From: Tetrastigma voinierianum
Taxonomy: Eukaryota; Streptophyta; Magnoliopsida; Vitales; Vitaceae
DNA: 64,000 nt
Direction: 5' to 3'
Assembly: GCA_016808115.1 (NCBI GenBank)
Contig: JAEQBH010007392.1
Span: forward strand, 1-64,000
Below the pieces are notes generated by a model. The model was not told where the DNA came from. It did not search any database and saw only the letters and a program-made list of their open reading frames with translations. A program made the position numbers and the translations under genes. Shown piece by piece: positions 34,511 to 46,521 of this stretch. Each line of letters starts with the position of its first letter. The first letter of the stretch is position 1.

Positions 34511-35329
34511 ATTATGTATTCACCGGCCGCTGGTGGCTTCCACCGCTTAAAACCAGAATATCAGGTAAATTCCATTAAAAATTACTCACACCTAACTTTT
34601 GTTTCTAAAATTTGCATATCATTCACATACAATCCATTTGAGATTATGGCTCCTCCTTTGAAAAAACATCATGTTTGGCTAAAATTTTTAGTCCACTCCC
34701 AAAAATCTCGATTCCTACGCATCAACCCCGACTTGTTCCTTAAATGAGACCAAACACTTACTTTACACATCAAACAAAAACAAAACAAAACAAGAATCCT
34801 AAAAATAGCAAAATAAACAAAAAGAACTAAAATGAAAAATAAGAAAAATAAATGGAACAAGGAGATTCTTCGTAACTCGGGTTACTCCTAAGAAGCTGCC
34901 ATATTTATCACGACAGTCAACAAAGCCGCATCTCACGCTGGTTTTGCCCACAAACCAAGAAAATTTCAGCAATCAACCTAGTGAATGAATGACGAAGCCT
35001 CGTGAATGGTCACAAAACAAGCCGAATGAGATTCTTCTGTGAGGGATAGATGTGTTTTGTTTTTCTTCTTTTTCTTCTCATTATCCGATTTTTCACCCTC
35101 AATGATAAGTATATTACATCCACCTTCCTCACACCGCACCATTTCATTTTCGCTGGGTCAACTTTCAATTTATTCTCTAATTCAACTTTCGCTCCCATTT
35201 TTCTTTCACCTAGTGAGGTAACACTTAGGGTTTTCACAATTGCCTCTTTAGGGACCTTTTTCATGTTCTCCACTTTCGTATAAGTATCGTCTCTGGCTCT
35301 CATGCACATTTTACTCCTTCTTCCGCTTC
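34511..35329 (-). other. Pol deletion scar and T-rich spacer of the Athila-like element
   Basis: Directly after protease, a minus ORF (35351-35010) continues for 113 residues, Lys/Arg-rich and without RT motifs. 34860-34640 on minus is a T-rich spacer (TTTATTTTTCTTATTTTTCA) of the kind that precedes the env-like ORF. No RT or integrase motif was found in any frame. Confidence 0.5.
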
Positions 35330-35690
35330 TTAAGCAGAGATGTTCAAGCATACCTTGTCATCTCCAGCCCTTAGAGTCAATTCTCCACTTTCAACATTAA
35401 TGAGTGCCCAACTTATGGCTAGAAATGCATTCTCCCCAAGAATAATAGGTACTTTTTCATCTTTCTCCATGTCCAATACCACAAAGTCCATAGGAAAAAT
35501 GAACTTACCTACCTTTATGAGAACATCTTCAATAATACATTTAGGTGAAGTCATTTGATCGATTTGCCATTTGAAGTGATAGAGTTGTAGGTGTAATTTC
35601 CCCCAAATTCAGATTTTTAGCTATTGAAAATGGCATCAAATTTATGCTTACCCCAAGATCACAAAGCGCTCACGAATATATGCTCCCAAT
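35330..35690 (-). pseudogene. pol: Athila-type aspartic protease
   Basis: On minus from about 35690: ALCDLGVSINLMPF (active-site DLG, normally followed by AS) and, after a frameshift, PKCIIEDVLIKVGKFIFPMD, FVVLDMEKDEKVPIILG and WALINVESGELTLRAGDDK. This is the conserved Athila protease and its linker. It is the only pol enzyme domain visible in this element. Confidence 0.85.
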
Positions 35691-36479
35691 GACGCATGGA
35701 TGTTAAACTACCCTGACCTGAGTTTTTCAGAAGCTTTTCAATGATCAGACTGCACTTTCGCACAAGTCTAATCATTCCATGCCTCTAACTTTTTCTTGTT
35801 GCTCATTGTCTCCTTCATGAATTTGATGTAATTAGGCTTTTGAGCCAAAACACCAGCAAATGAAATTTTGATCTCAACTTTCTTAAACATATCTCGTAAA
35901 CTTAGAAATTACTTATCCGGCTTCTTGGTTTTTCTAATCTTGGGGAAGGGTAAGGGTGGAGGTACAAAGGAGGGTTGTCGAGAAAAGTCTTTCTTCCTCG
36001 AAACAACCATCATATTTTTGCTTTATTTTCTAAGGTTCAATTCAACTCCCTTTATCAATCTCAGCCTTCCATCTTCTCTTCAACTTCCATTTTTCTTATC
36101 TATTTGCTTTTCTATCTTTGATCTTTGGCCCATCAAGTTCTTTTTTACTCCTGTCACAGCCATGCATCGCTTGGGTTTTTCTCCGTATCTACTCGTAAAG
36201 AATTTTGGGATTTTCTCAAAGATCGAAATAATCATTCCATTCGAGTTTCCATATCTCTTAATGACGCTCCCAAATTAGCCCCGATTTATCTCTTCATATT
36301 CTTCCATGCATGTGCCAATATCAAGCTTGATTTGTGTTCCGTGATTTTTCATACACATCCCCATTATTGCTTGAATATTTCCCAAGCCTTTAATAGACAT
36401 TCCAAAGGGCTTGATTATTTTCTAGCTAAGTGTCGTGGTTTCACATCTTTTCAAATCATTTATTACTAATAACATGTCA
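35691..36479 (-). other. Gag-protease linker region, degraded
   Basis: Expected to hold the Gag C-terminus and linker. Frame-disrupted; plus-strand ORFs at 35868-36469 overlap it and look like antisense shadows. No domain assigned. Confidence 0.4.
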
Positions 36480-37641
36480 TTAAAACTGTGTCACTTTGCA
36501 TTCCCTTGATAATTCGAGCTCAAGCCCTTGATTTCGGGAATCCTCGAGGTGCCATAGTGGTACTCAAATCGATAGAAACATGCTAAACAATAATTGCTTG
36601 ATTTTTCGTATGATAGTGAGAAGGCAAGTTGTCGTTAGGGCGAAATGTATAACTCTATTAGTCCATGGTGCATCTTCAATATGAAGTGGAGTATTTTCCA
36701 TAAGGGCTCCCTATGCTTGCATGTATGCAATTTCCCTGAGAATAGGTTTCTTTGGAGCTTGTTGATTTAGTCTAGTCATCAAGGCTTAAAACTTCACCTC
36801 CAAAGACGACATTACCCCAATACCTCATGAATTCACTACTTTCTTCATCTCTTCTCTTAGAAGGAGAAATTTGAGAGTGATTATTCTTTAATAACTCTTC
36901 AAACAACACATTGGCTTCTCTTGTTGTCTTCGTCATGATAGATCCTCCACATGCCGCTTCCACTAATGCCCTGGTCGAATAGTTAAGACCATTATAAAAT
37001 ATCTGAACTTGAGCACTCAGCTCATACTCGTGCTATGGGCATTTTCTCAGCAGTTCTTTAAATCTATCCCATGTAACATCTAGTGTTTCTTGATCTCCTT
37101 GTCGAAATTGTGTGATTGCTACTCTAAACTATGAAGTCAACTATGGTGGGGAAAAATTTAGTCGAAGCCTCCACTAAGAGCTCCCCCAATATATTCCAAC
37201 TCGACATCAAATTATTGAACCAATTTCTTACCTTGTCCCTTAGACATAAGGAAAAGAGCACAATTTAATCACGTTAGGGTTGACTCCCGTTCTATACGGA
37301 TTGTACACACAGTGCGAAATTAGGCAGTGCCGCATTGGGATCTTAGGACTTCCGCAAATTGTTGTTTGCCATAGATATCAATACGGGTTTCATCTCGAAA
37401 TTATTAGCATCTATGGATGTGCTATTAAAGTAATCTTCATTCATCATTGGTCTCCAATAGTCACCTAACGTCGGTTCTTGAATTACAAGCATTTAATTTT
37501 GGTCGGAGTGACCCTCACTGAATCTATCATTGTTACAAGTCTTATCTCAAACTGTCAGCTTTGACCTCTGCTCTTATGAACAATGTTCCTTTCCAATTCT
37601 AGATCAAATGGTAATAACTCATCTTTGGACCTTCTATGCAT
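36480..37641 (-). pseudogene. gag: Athila-type Gag
   Basis: Probable start ATG at 37641 (MHRRSKDELLPFDLELERN), about 200 bp after the PBS. In shifted frames, 37260-36970 reads LRDKVRNWFNNLMSSWNILE-like sequence and then FYNGLNYSTRA, the Athila Gag core. 36963-36772 is open with EAACGGSIMTKTTREANVLF and EELLKNNHSQ, a hallmark of this Gag. Frameshifts separate the pieces. Gag would form the particle; this copy is inactive. Confidence 0.85.
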
Positions 37642-37837
37642 AAAATTTGGTACCTGAAATCAGAAACAATATTAGAAAAATAGGGTAAACAAACCGAATA
37701 CAAAATAAAATTTAAAAAAAAAAACAAAAAAGGAAAATATGAGAAATAAAATAAAGTGCCTGCACAAAAATATTTATGCTCAAATTAGCAAATGTCTCTT
37801 TGCTGAAATATCATTCTATTCCACTTAAATCATTAAG

Positions 37838-37854
37838 TCCCGACAATAGTACCA
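37838..37854 (-). other. Degenerate Athila-type primer-binding site
   Basis: On minus TGGTACTATTGTCGGGA corresponds to the Athila-type TGGCGCCGTTGCCGGGGA PBS with several transitions. It sits next to the LTR end at 37861, preceded by AGTTTT as is usual. Confidence 0.65.
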
Positions 37855-37860
37855 AAAACT

Positions 37861-40800
37861 TGTTACTTGATTTCATAAGTGTACAAATTATTCAAATAAT
37901 ATAATGGACAAAAAGTCCAGTTATGATCTCTGAGGAAAGTTTGGTTCATGGTTAAGATACCCATTTACCTAAGAATTTCACTATTTAAGCAAAAGGGTGA
38001 TTTGGAGTGTTGATTATCTAAAATAAATTAAACTAAAACAAAATAAATCTAAAATTGATTTTCAAAGATTCACAAGAAAATGGGTTGTCTTAAAAGAAAA
38101 AACTATATGAAACTAAATTTGATTTATGTAATTGTTTAATTATAGTTTATATTATGAGTGTTGGTTGAATGAAAATATACTTGTGTTTGTCAAGAAAGCA
38201 GACATGAGGTGGCGGCTATGTCTCCCTAAATTTCTCACACCCACTCCATAATCTCATTTCGGTCCATCTAGATGTGAAATGTGATATATACTAGAAGGCA
38301 ATACTTTCCTTGGGAATCTAATGATGCCCTCTGGATCCACTGATAGGATTGCCCGGACTATGTTCGAATCGATCCACCCCTCAGTCCATAAGTCCTCACA
38401 TAATCTTGAGATGGTGCTCCTAATAAAATCTATTTGGTACTAAGCATTCCTAATTTCTAAACTTCTTTTCACTATGTTAGGTTGATTTTGTCGATTGAGA
38501 CACATTTAGGGGTAAAATGAGGCTAAAGTGTCTTTCCAAGTCACTTTGGAAACCCTTAGGTGTACTAGGTCTTAAACTCACTTCCTAACATAAATCAATT
38601 AAGCGAAAACCATAGTAATTTATCAACTACACCAACTATCATCAACAAGAGAATAAATTCACAAAACCATTCTAAAGTATATAAATTAGGCATCCAATTT
38701 CAACAATCAACCACACAGAAGAGTTTAGCCACTCATTCTGACCAAGAAATCCAAATAAAACCATGTTTAACATAAACATAATAATGAAAGATTAATAAAA
38801 GAGAGTAAATTTTAGAGATACAAAACAAATGAGAGATGAAATTAAGTCTCAAACTCTACTCTTACAATTACTGAAACTCTCTAGTAGCCAGTTCTTCAAA
38901 ATTAGCTTAAAAACAAGGTAAAACTGAAAATCTATAAACCCTAAAATGAATATAGAGAGAAAACCTAAAATTAGAAAAAGTTGTGCCTCCAGTGCTATAG
39001 TTACCCTAAGTATTACAAGTATGGTATTTATATCTTTGGGAAATGGGCCAATGATTGGGCTAAAAATAGGCATATTTTTGTCTCAGCCCGACACTCTTCG
39101 CCTTGGCGAAGACAAATGTCTTCATTCTACATAGTCTCTCTTCGCCAAGGTGAAGACAAGCTTCACCTTAGAGAAGGCTTTCCTATGGCGAAGGCTTTAC
39201 TATGACGAAGGCTGGCTTTGCTACAATGAAGGTGGCTTCGCTGTAAGCAACAGTGGCTTTGCTATGACAAGGTTGGCTTACCGCTACGTGGCTAGCTGCC
39301 TTGCCAAACCATAAAATTAGGTTCTGGGCTCTTCCTTCTTAGCTCTGATGAGGATTTGCTTTGCGGCTGCTAACCTTCAGGGTGAAGGTTGGCCCTCCCA
39401 GAGGCTAGCTTAGAGACCCCTGCTTCTACATTCTTCGGTTCCTTGGCAAAGCTTTCTCTTAGGCTTGGCAAAGCTCCCGCCGTTGCTACGAAGATTATTC
39501 CTTTATAGCAATTGAGCAATCTTTAAACATCGGGTTACGCACGGTTTTAAAGTTCAAAACAAAGTTTGCGACGGAAGAATTTGGTCATTAAATTTTAAAA
39601 ATAATAAAAAATCTTTTTACGATCATATGGTACATGCATACTAATCAACAAGCGTCAAGAAGAATTACCTAATCAAATTAGAAGATTTTACGGCAGAAGT
39701 AGGGTTGACAACTCAAGATCTTTTTCATGTTTTCCACGATCTTCCGGCTTCGTTTCCTCTTTCACTACGAGGAATGGGTATTGGGCGTATAGATTAAGGT
39801 TTTGTTTTAGAACTGCGATATTACCGACACATGAGATCGAGGGTTAGATGGAGGCAAAAAGTGAAACTCTTTCTCTTTTCTTTCTCTCTAATTTTTATCA
39901 CCTCTTGACGCTGGGTTTTGCCTCTATTTATAATAATACCTTGAATTGATCTCAACCATTGGATCAAGTGGCATATTTAAAATTAAGTGACGAAAATAAA
40001 TAGGATTAATTTCTCAAATTAACCGTTTCATCCCATATATAATGAATTCTTATTAATTAATTAATTCAATAATTAATTAATGTTGTTATTAATTTATCAA
40101 ATTAATAAGTTTCATCCATATAGTAATTAATATTAATTAATTAATTAACATTTAATTTTCGATAATTACTACATAGTTGCTATGAAACAATTAGCTTTTA
40201 CAACTATGCCCTCTAAGGGATTTCTTTGTTAATTTAATCTGTACGAGTGTTTCTGAGAGAGGTGGCCGGGGACCTATGGACTGTAATTCCCAAGCTCTGA
40301 TAAATTTGATAATTAATTAAACTCTTTAATAAATTAATCTAATTTAATGGATTCTAGTATTATTCAGCAAAATCTAAAACCGAACTCTTGTAATTACAGA
40401 ATAATTTACGTAGTGATACTCAAGCAGTCCATTGATATGATCATTACATACAATTCAATCCTCCAAAATTGGTCCATCATTAGAGCTAGGTGAAATTACC
40501 GTTTTACCCCTCTAGTGATATCTTTATCCTTAAGTTCCATTAATTCACTAGTGAAGCTGTTAATTTATAAACACATTATAAATTAAACTCAATGAGTTCA
40601 AAATTAACTTAAGGGAACCAATTATCCGGCACCCTCGTAAGGGTTGATTCCATATCTATAGGATATGTTCCCAACCACCTATCTCGATGGGCCTCAGGGA
40701 CCATAAGTATTAGGCTGTCATGCAGAATGAAGGCCGTAACTTGATGAATCAAAGGACCTATTGAAATAAGCAGGAGTCCATGGCTACTAGGATTAAGATC

Positions 40801-41376
40801 AATCTGCATATGATCATCTAGTGACGGTTTAAACTCTTAATTGTAATGGTATATTGTTTAAGAAGTTTAATCCATGTCTGAATCTTTGTCTTATGTGTCA
40901 GTTGTATTACCTCCATTTTAATGTCACTACATCGGTAAATCGGATCAAGATGCTTGCATTCTTAATGTTCGATGGGCCAAATACAGTAGTATTATAGATC
41001 AAAGATCCCTACTTTGATTTACTACGAGACCGATTTAGTTTATTATCTATAATCTTGATCATCTCATATATAAGCGTATACTAAAGATTTAGTTACATTA
41101 ATAAACTTGGGATTTTATGATATTTACTAAATTATACAACATGTATAAAAGAATCAAATATAGAAAATTGTTTTCATGACGAGTACAAATTACATGCTTT
41201 AGGGCACCATGCCCGACACCGGCCTCTTAACTCTTTTCCCTTTCTTTTGCTTGATTTACTTTCCTTTACAAACTAAAGCAGGATGGCGAGGATTAGTGTA
41301 ATATTTATGAATACAGATGTGAATCTAGACACATGAAAAACACACTAAATATGCTAGTATGATTCACACCTATCCT
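37861..41376 (-). repeat. 5' LTR of the Athila-like element, interrupted by a solo LTR
   Basis: Homologous to the 3' LTR in two pieces: 41376-41219 and then 39527-37861 on minus, separated by a foreign 1.69-kb LTR. Without the insert it is about 1.8 kb. 39080-39500 holds short repeats of GCGAAGGCTTTGCTATG type that are much shorter in the other LTR. The upper end (GGATAGGTGTGAATC) has lost the initial TGA. Confidence 0.75.
39528..41218 (-). mobile_element. Solo copia-type LTR inserted in the Athila-like LTR
   Basis: On minus it starts TGTCGGGCATGGTGCCCTAA and ends near CGTGCGTAACCCGATG; the end was presumably AACCCGACA, as at 46522. Starts with GTGCCCTAAAGCATG are typical of a copia LTR group; the LTR at 44046-45755 starts similarly, and the copia element at 46522-49060 shares the AACCCGACA end. 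No internal coding region remains. AT-rich TTAATTAATTAATT blocks lie at 40050-40145. No clear target duplication was seen. Confidence 0.65.
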
Positions 41377-41449
41377 CAGGCTACTTATGATGACAGGTAC
41401 ATCTCGAATGTCTAGATTCATGCATGCCTCTCCTATCCTGGCCCTCTCG

Positions 41450-42300
41450 ACCTCTTTTTCCCTTGCTTCTGCCGTAGTGCCTGGACTTTGATGTCGTGGC
41501 CACTATTCATTTGGTTGCAGTGATCGTATTGTCCTCGAGCATGGCATATTGGTTCCCTCTTTGAAACAGCTCGTCTATAGTCATAGGGATCTGCTAACCA
41601 TCGAAGAATTGAGTGTTAGAGACCAGGATGGCTTGCTTTATGGCCTACAAGGCAGTGTCAAGACTACGACTTCGGTGGAGAGTTGTGACCCTAAAACGCT
41701 TTATAAAATCTCTGATAGATTCGAATCGTCCCATTTAAATGTGGAATAGACTAGTGACGCTTTGTTTCCTCCTGATTGAACACATGTATTGAGTTACGAA
41801 TTTTTTAGATAAACAGCGGAAGGATGTTCTAGTGTTGGCGATGGCGGTGAAACGAAGACGAGGTTGGGTGCACTTTATCTTTGGATGGGAAGACTTTACA
41901 TAAGAGAGTGTCGTTTCCACTCTGCAACGTCATGATCTGATGAAAATGCATAAAATGGTCGAAGGGGTCCTCAAGGCCATCGTACATTTGAAACTTTGGT
42001 AAAATGAAGTGAGGTGGAGCATCTTGGTGTAAGATGGTGGGAACAAATAGGGAAGACGACATGTCATCCAACACTCGTACCGCAGGATCTAGGCTCCTCC
42101 GTAGGGAAGGAGACCTATTTGTTTGGTTCTTGCTGACAAGGGGTTGGTCCCGGAGGGGCAATAGGGGAAAATCATTTGTGGATGGCAATCTGGCGGGGCT
42201 ACGGGTTTTGACGAGATCACCCCGAGCAAGGTGTTGTGGTCGTGGCACTTAAGATGGAATTTTTTTTCTTGCAAGGTTGCATTAGCAGCCAAGAAGGAGG
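41450..42300 (-). pseudogene. gag: Tat/Ogre-type Gag N-terminal half, copy 1
   Basis: Minus ORF 42248-41829 ends with ILPKFQMYDGLEDPFDHFMH and FHQIMTLQSGNDTLLCKVF, the conserved start of the Gag capsid-like region in Tat-lineage elements (usual form FKMPxxxxYDGxxDPxDHxxxF). The preceding part is Pro/Arg-rich. A frameshift follows, then degraded Gag down to about 41390, where the Athila-like insertion begins. The corresponding copy 2 is at 55935-56900. Confidence 0.75.
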
Positions 42301-44045
42301 CTAACTGATGTTGGTGGGACTCTTGTTGATCTTTTTAGCATTTTGTTCAACAACGTTGATGGATTAACTCCATCGTAGCTCGAGCTGGAAGGCTGATCTC
42401 ACCCATTAGACTACTAAAATAAAAAATGCTACAACCGTCTTTGCAGCAGTTGAGAGAAGCGTGGGAGGGCTTTCCTATGAGCAATGCGATGGAATGGTCT
42501 TAACTCCAAAATCACAGACCTCCCAAAGAATTTTTAATTTCTTCCCTTAGTAACAGCATTGAAAGATTAAAATTCACTACCTTTCCTTATTCTGAACCAA
42601 CCGTTTATATACTAATCTTGATGGCGTTGCATGGACAACTTATCATTAGTCTGCCGATTCATGGAGAGGTGCTTTCGTCACGGTGGGATAATTTGTCATG
42701 GACGACCGGGTCAAGGGACTCCACAATTGCCCACGTGTCTTAGTCTCGCACGCAGTTATGATCGCTTCTCTAATGCCTAAGGTGACTTGGTTCAGGTGTT
42801 CTGATCTTGTTCGAGCTGATGTTCAATGTGATCGATGTGGAAGATCATCCAGCCTTCATGAGCGACTTACTTGACATGTGCCTATATTTATTGAGTCGGT
42901 TACAACCCGAGTGTGTCCCAGGATCATCAAGTGATAGCCATGTGAGATATGACTTATCCACTCATATTTCATCAAATACACAAATATACTCCATCACTTT
43001 TTCATCAAGCAAACTTTATTTATTTAAAATTGTCAATCTACTTTTGTATATGCCCAAGCATTAGTGTCAAAGCCAGAAAATAAATTCAAGGGGCATAACT
43101 TTGCTTAGGGGGCAGGATAAAATGTGGGTAATGTGGCGTCCTTGTGAATTCTTGGTCTCGTGTTTGATTAATAATAGAGATTTCAAAATTTCAAGAGGAT
43201 CCACCATCAAGGTTTTGATAGTGTAAGCCACACATCCCACAATGTGCGATTATTATAACGCCTTTGTTATCCTAGAATCTCATAATTTTCTCATTACTAA
43301 ATGACTAGAATTTTATGGTGACTAAATTGTGACTTCGAATTCGAAATGGATTTTTCATTATATATGTGGTGTAATGATGAAGGGTAAATGTGAAGGCCCA
43401 AGCCCGGAGGCCCGACACTAATGTTGTGGGGGGTGCGAGGGCAACGCCCCTCGTAGTATGGACCTGACTCGATTGGAGCACTGACTTGGTTTAATCTATG
43501 GTTTTTACATATGTACTATATGTGTGTGTCTAGGGTTTTGTATTATGTACTTGAAAGTCGCAATCAATAAAAGTGGTCTTCTCCTCGTTTGCGGATGCAG
43601 GTCATCAATCAACCACGAAATTTATTTATTCTCATGATTTTTCTTACATATTTTCTTTCTATTTGTTGTTTATTTTTCTATTCATACCTTTCATTACAAC
43701 ATTCTTCGAAATTAATCCTCCTAACCTTACCTTCAACCTTATATGTACTTCCATTGAAATCAAGTGTCCTTACAAAAATCAATTTTTCTTTAACTTTACA
43801 AGATGCATTACATCATTTAGTATCATTAAAATGTCATCATGCATCTTCATTCAAGTTTGATTTTTTCCAAACAACTTTAATAGGTATATCATTTCTACTA
43901 TTACCTTCTTATTATCTATATAAGCTAAGAGGTATTTAAATAATTTTTATTGAAAAGGATACAATGTACAAAACTTCAAATCAAGAATTCACTAGTCACC
44001 ATAATTATTGACGTTTGCAATATCTAAATTTTCTTCCATAGTTAT
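42301..44045 (-). other. Leader of the Tat-type element, copy 1
   Basis: Noncoding on both strands as far as can be seen; plus ORFs at 42807 and 43573-43939 are not conserved as ORFs in the other copy. Contains a GGGGCGTTGCCCTCGC block (minus, near 43450) and AAAACCCTAGACACACACAT (near 43530), both present in diverged form in copy 2. An LTR boundary or PBS was not found. Confidence 0.45.
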
Positions 44046-45755
44046 TGTTGGGAACCTTACATTACTTCGTTTTTATGCCTTGGATTTCATAGAGTGTATG
44101 AAAATCAATTCTAAATTCTTTAAATCTATCATAATGGAAAAATAGATATTCAAAAGTAAAACTGATACCATAAAATTTGTGGATTTAAGTAAGTGTTATA
44201 TACCTTTGACTTGAATGTTTCCAAATCAATTTCAATCATTGTAGAATACTCCAAAGTAGTCATAGGTTTCATAAACTGATAACCTTCTGCCCAATGACTC
44301 TTCTTTATCTTTAGGCACAAAGAAGGTGAAGATCTCAGAATGTGAGGCTATGGGAAAAGGGTATGACATGAAAGTCTTACTCTTAAAAAGGTAATTATAT
44401 TCTTCCTATTGAACTTAAGTGACTTGACCTTATAATAGACTTGGGTCACTTGATATAACTTCAAAAGCTTTTTAACTGATTAATTAACGTAAATGGATTC
44501 CAATTAATTAATTAGCTAATCTGAAGATATCACTCACTTATCCTTATGAAACTGAGTGATAATCAAATGCGCTTATGCATTAAAGTAAAATACAAACTCA
44601 TCCAGCCCTCATAAGTCATGTCATAAAAGATAAAAGTTTAAAACATGGATCATTCGGACTCATTAAAGTATTGGCTCTTTTGAAATTCAATTATAAAGTT
44701 GATTCAACATCTCAGTACTATAGAGTATTAACTACATTTCGATGTTCATTATATTACAATGAGATATTATGCTTCGGGTTCATCACCTACTTCATTCATC
44801 AGATATAATCTCCCTTACAAGCTCATATCCATAGTCTAACAATTGCGGAAAGTTGTTAGCTTTCAAAATTATCTCTACAATCTTTAGTCACAAATCCTTA
44901 CTATATATTATGTCATCAGACATCTAATTCAATAAGATCATATGTCAAATTTCATTAAAGGATTAATTACTATGGGCTCACAAATATCATGATTATACAT
45001 CCTTATGATCACTTAAGGCAACACATGATCTCAAAGTCTATGAGATATCATGGTCTATTATTGAAAACACATGTTGCCGCCAACTCCCATCAACAGTGAC
45101 CCAATCTATAAAAGATATATGGTCTATCTACGTACAATCTCACCCATAGGTTAAAGTCACCAATAACTTCTACAAAAAGTTTAATATTTACTCAAGGTTA
45201 AGATATTATACACCATAACAACTTGATGAAGCTGTGACTACCCAATAGTTTTATGTTATGATTTATCAATGGTCATGTTCGATGTAATCATACACACCAC
45301 ACTTATCATGGAACCATCTTCGATAGACAACACTATCATCCTTCCAATTATGACGTATATGTTATAACTCAAATGGATTGTTTAATTCTATGAACTAGTT
45401 GTGAATAAATCATCAACTTACAAGAAACTTACAACTTCAATTTTTCATGCAACTCTTGGTGTACCTAAATCAAGTACATATAATGTAAGAGATGTTAAGT
45501 CAAAATGCTTATAAAGTATAGTTCATGAAACAAGGATAGATAAAAGTGAACTGAAAATATTATTAAATGAAGAAAGAACTCTAAATATTATAATGTAAGA
45601 GACGTTAACTCAAAATGCTTATAAAGTATGGTTCATAAAGTATAGTTCATGAAATAAGGATAGATACAAGTGAACTTAGTATATTATTAAATGAAGAAAT
45701 AACTCTAAATATGCTATATCACATGTCATGCTTTCAGGGCACACTATCTCCGACA
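44046..45755 (-). mobile_element. Solo LTR (copia-like), copy 1
   Basis: 1.71 kb with ends TGTTGGGAACC and CTATCTCCGACA on plus. Read on minus it starts TGTCGGAGATAGTGTGCCCT. Contains two tandem units of about 115 bp (45481-45593 and 45594-45715) sharing AAGTATAGTTCATGAAA and AGTGAACT. No PBS or coding sequence follows, so it is a solo LTR. The same LTR with the same flanks is at 58423-60104. Confidence 0.65.
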
Positions 45756-46090
45756 ATTACTACATCATAAAAATAGGTTCCTTTTTGTTTTTTTTTTGTG
45801 GATTTCAACAATTTTTTCACATAATGCTGCCCTCCTTATTACAACTACTTAAATTATTACTTTTTTTTTTTTAATATACTATACTTAAATCGTTCCTCAC
45901 TATTCCCAAGGGTCATAATTTAATAAGTTCATATGCCAAAGTGGAATTTGAATAAGTTAGGATTGAGAATAATAGAGAGATGAAGGACCTAAATTGAAAA
46001 ATGGAAAAAGAAGGCAAAATGTATAAGGCCAAATGTGGCCTTATTTGGGAATCAAAATATCTCATGTTGGTCTTTGGATAAGAGAGCAAA

Positions 46091-46182
46091 ATGGATAAGG
46101 AGAAAAAAGAGAAGAGAAGGAGAAGAAGAAGAAGAGAAGAGAAGGAGAAGAAGAAGAAGAAGGAAGAAGGAGAAGAGATGTT
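46091..46182 (+). repeat. Purine-rich GAA/GAG microsatellite in LTR
   Basis: About 90 bp of GAGAAGAAGAAGAAG type. The same LTR position has shorter purine tracts at 8250-8290 and 14540-14580, and on minus at 23550-23605. The charged ORFs at 46035-46402 and 45913-46185 come from this tract. Confidence 0.85.
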
Positions 46183-46521
46183 CAAGAAAGATCAAAGGTA
46201 TGGAATTGTTTGTATGAATTTTTGTATGGATATGTATATGGATACTTGTTGGAGGTTTGGCATACCTCTTTTTTGTGTAGAATCCTTGTTTGGTTTGGTT
46301 GTGGTCCTCAATAGAGGAAAAAATCAGATAGAGAAAATGTCGGTTTTGTGGGGGAGAGATGCCGGCCCGTTTTTTCAACCCATGTTTTTGTTTTGGCCAT
46401 AACTTGGTCATCACTCATCCAAATTGAGTGATTCAAATTTCTAGGTAAACTAGACTTCTAGGAAAAAAATTAATAAGTATATCCAAATTTGACTCCATCG
46501 ACCTGTAAAATTCATCAGCGA

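Larger units (their letters stand above)
29850..41376 (-). mobile_element. Athila-like Ty3/gypsy element on minus, pol mostly deleted
   Basis: Minus-strand order: 5' LTR (41376-37861, interrupted), PBS (37854-37838), Gag (37641-36480), protease (35690-35330), T-rich spacer (34860-34640), env-like ORF (34510-32900), long 3' noncoding region, PPT (31156-31145) and 3' LTR starting at 31144. Gag and protease match the Athila lineage in sequence, and the post-pol ORF with a long noncoding tail is typical of it. RT, RNase H and integrase are not detectable between protease and spacer, a deletion of roughly 2.5 kb or more. The lower end is uncertain. Confidence 0.8.
41377..45900 (-). repeat. Composite segment, copy 1 (paralogue of 55935-60339)
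   Basis: Collinear with 55935-60339 on the same strand, by eye in the high 80s percent identity in well-aligned stretches. It includes a Tat-type gag start, a leader, a solo LTR with the same flanks, and the tail of a SINE. The left end abuts the Athila-like LTR (41376). The right end breaks inside the SINE and joins a Tekay-like LTR at about 45900. Confidence 0.8.

Noticed and set aside
35868..36469. Plus-strand ORFs of 136 and 114 residues
   Set aside because: Antisense to the Athila-like Gag/protease linker; hydrophobic low-complexity composition, no family match.
43573..43939. Hydrophobic plus-strand ORFs that look like membrane proteins
   Set aside because: The counterpart in the duplicate (58061-58303) is frameshifted and shorter, so the ORF is not conserved; T-rich antisense DNA encodes hydrophobic residues by chance.
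45913..46402. Charged Lys/Glu/Arg ORFs on plus and Ser/Leu/Phe ORFs on minus
   Set aside because: Products of the GAA/GAG microsatellite in an LTR.
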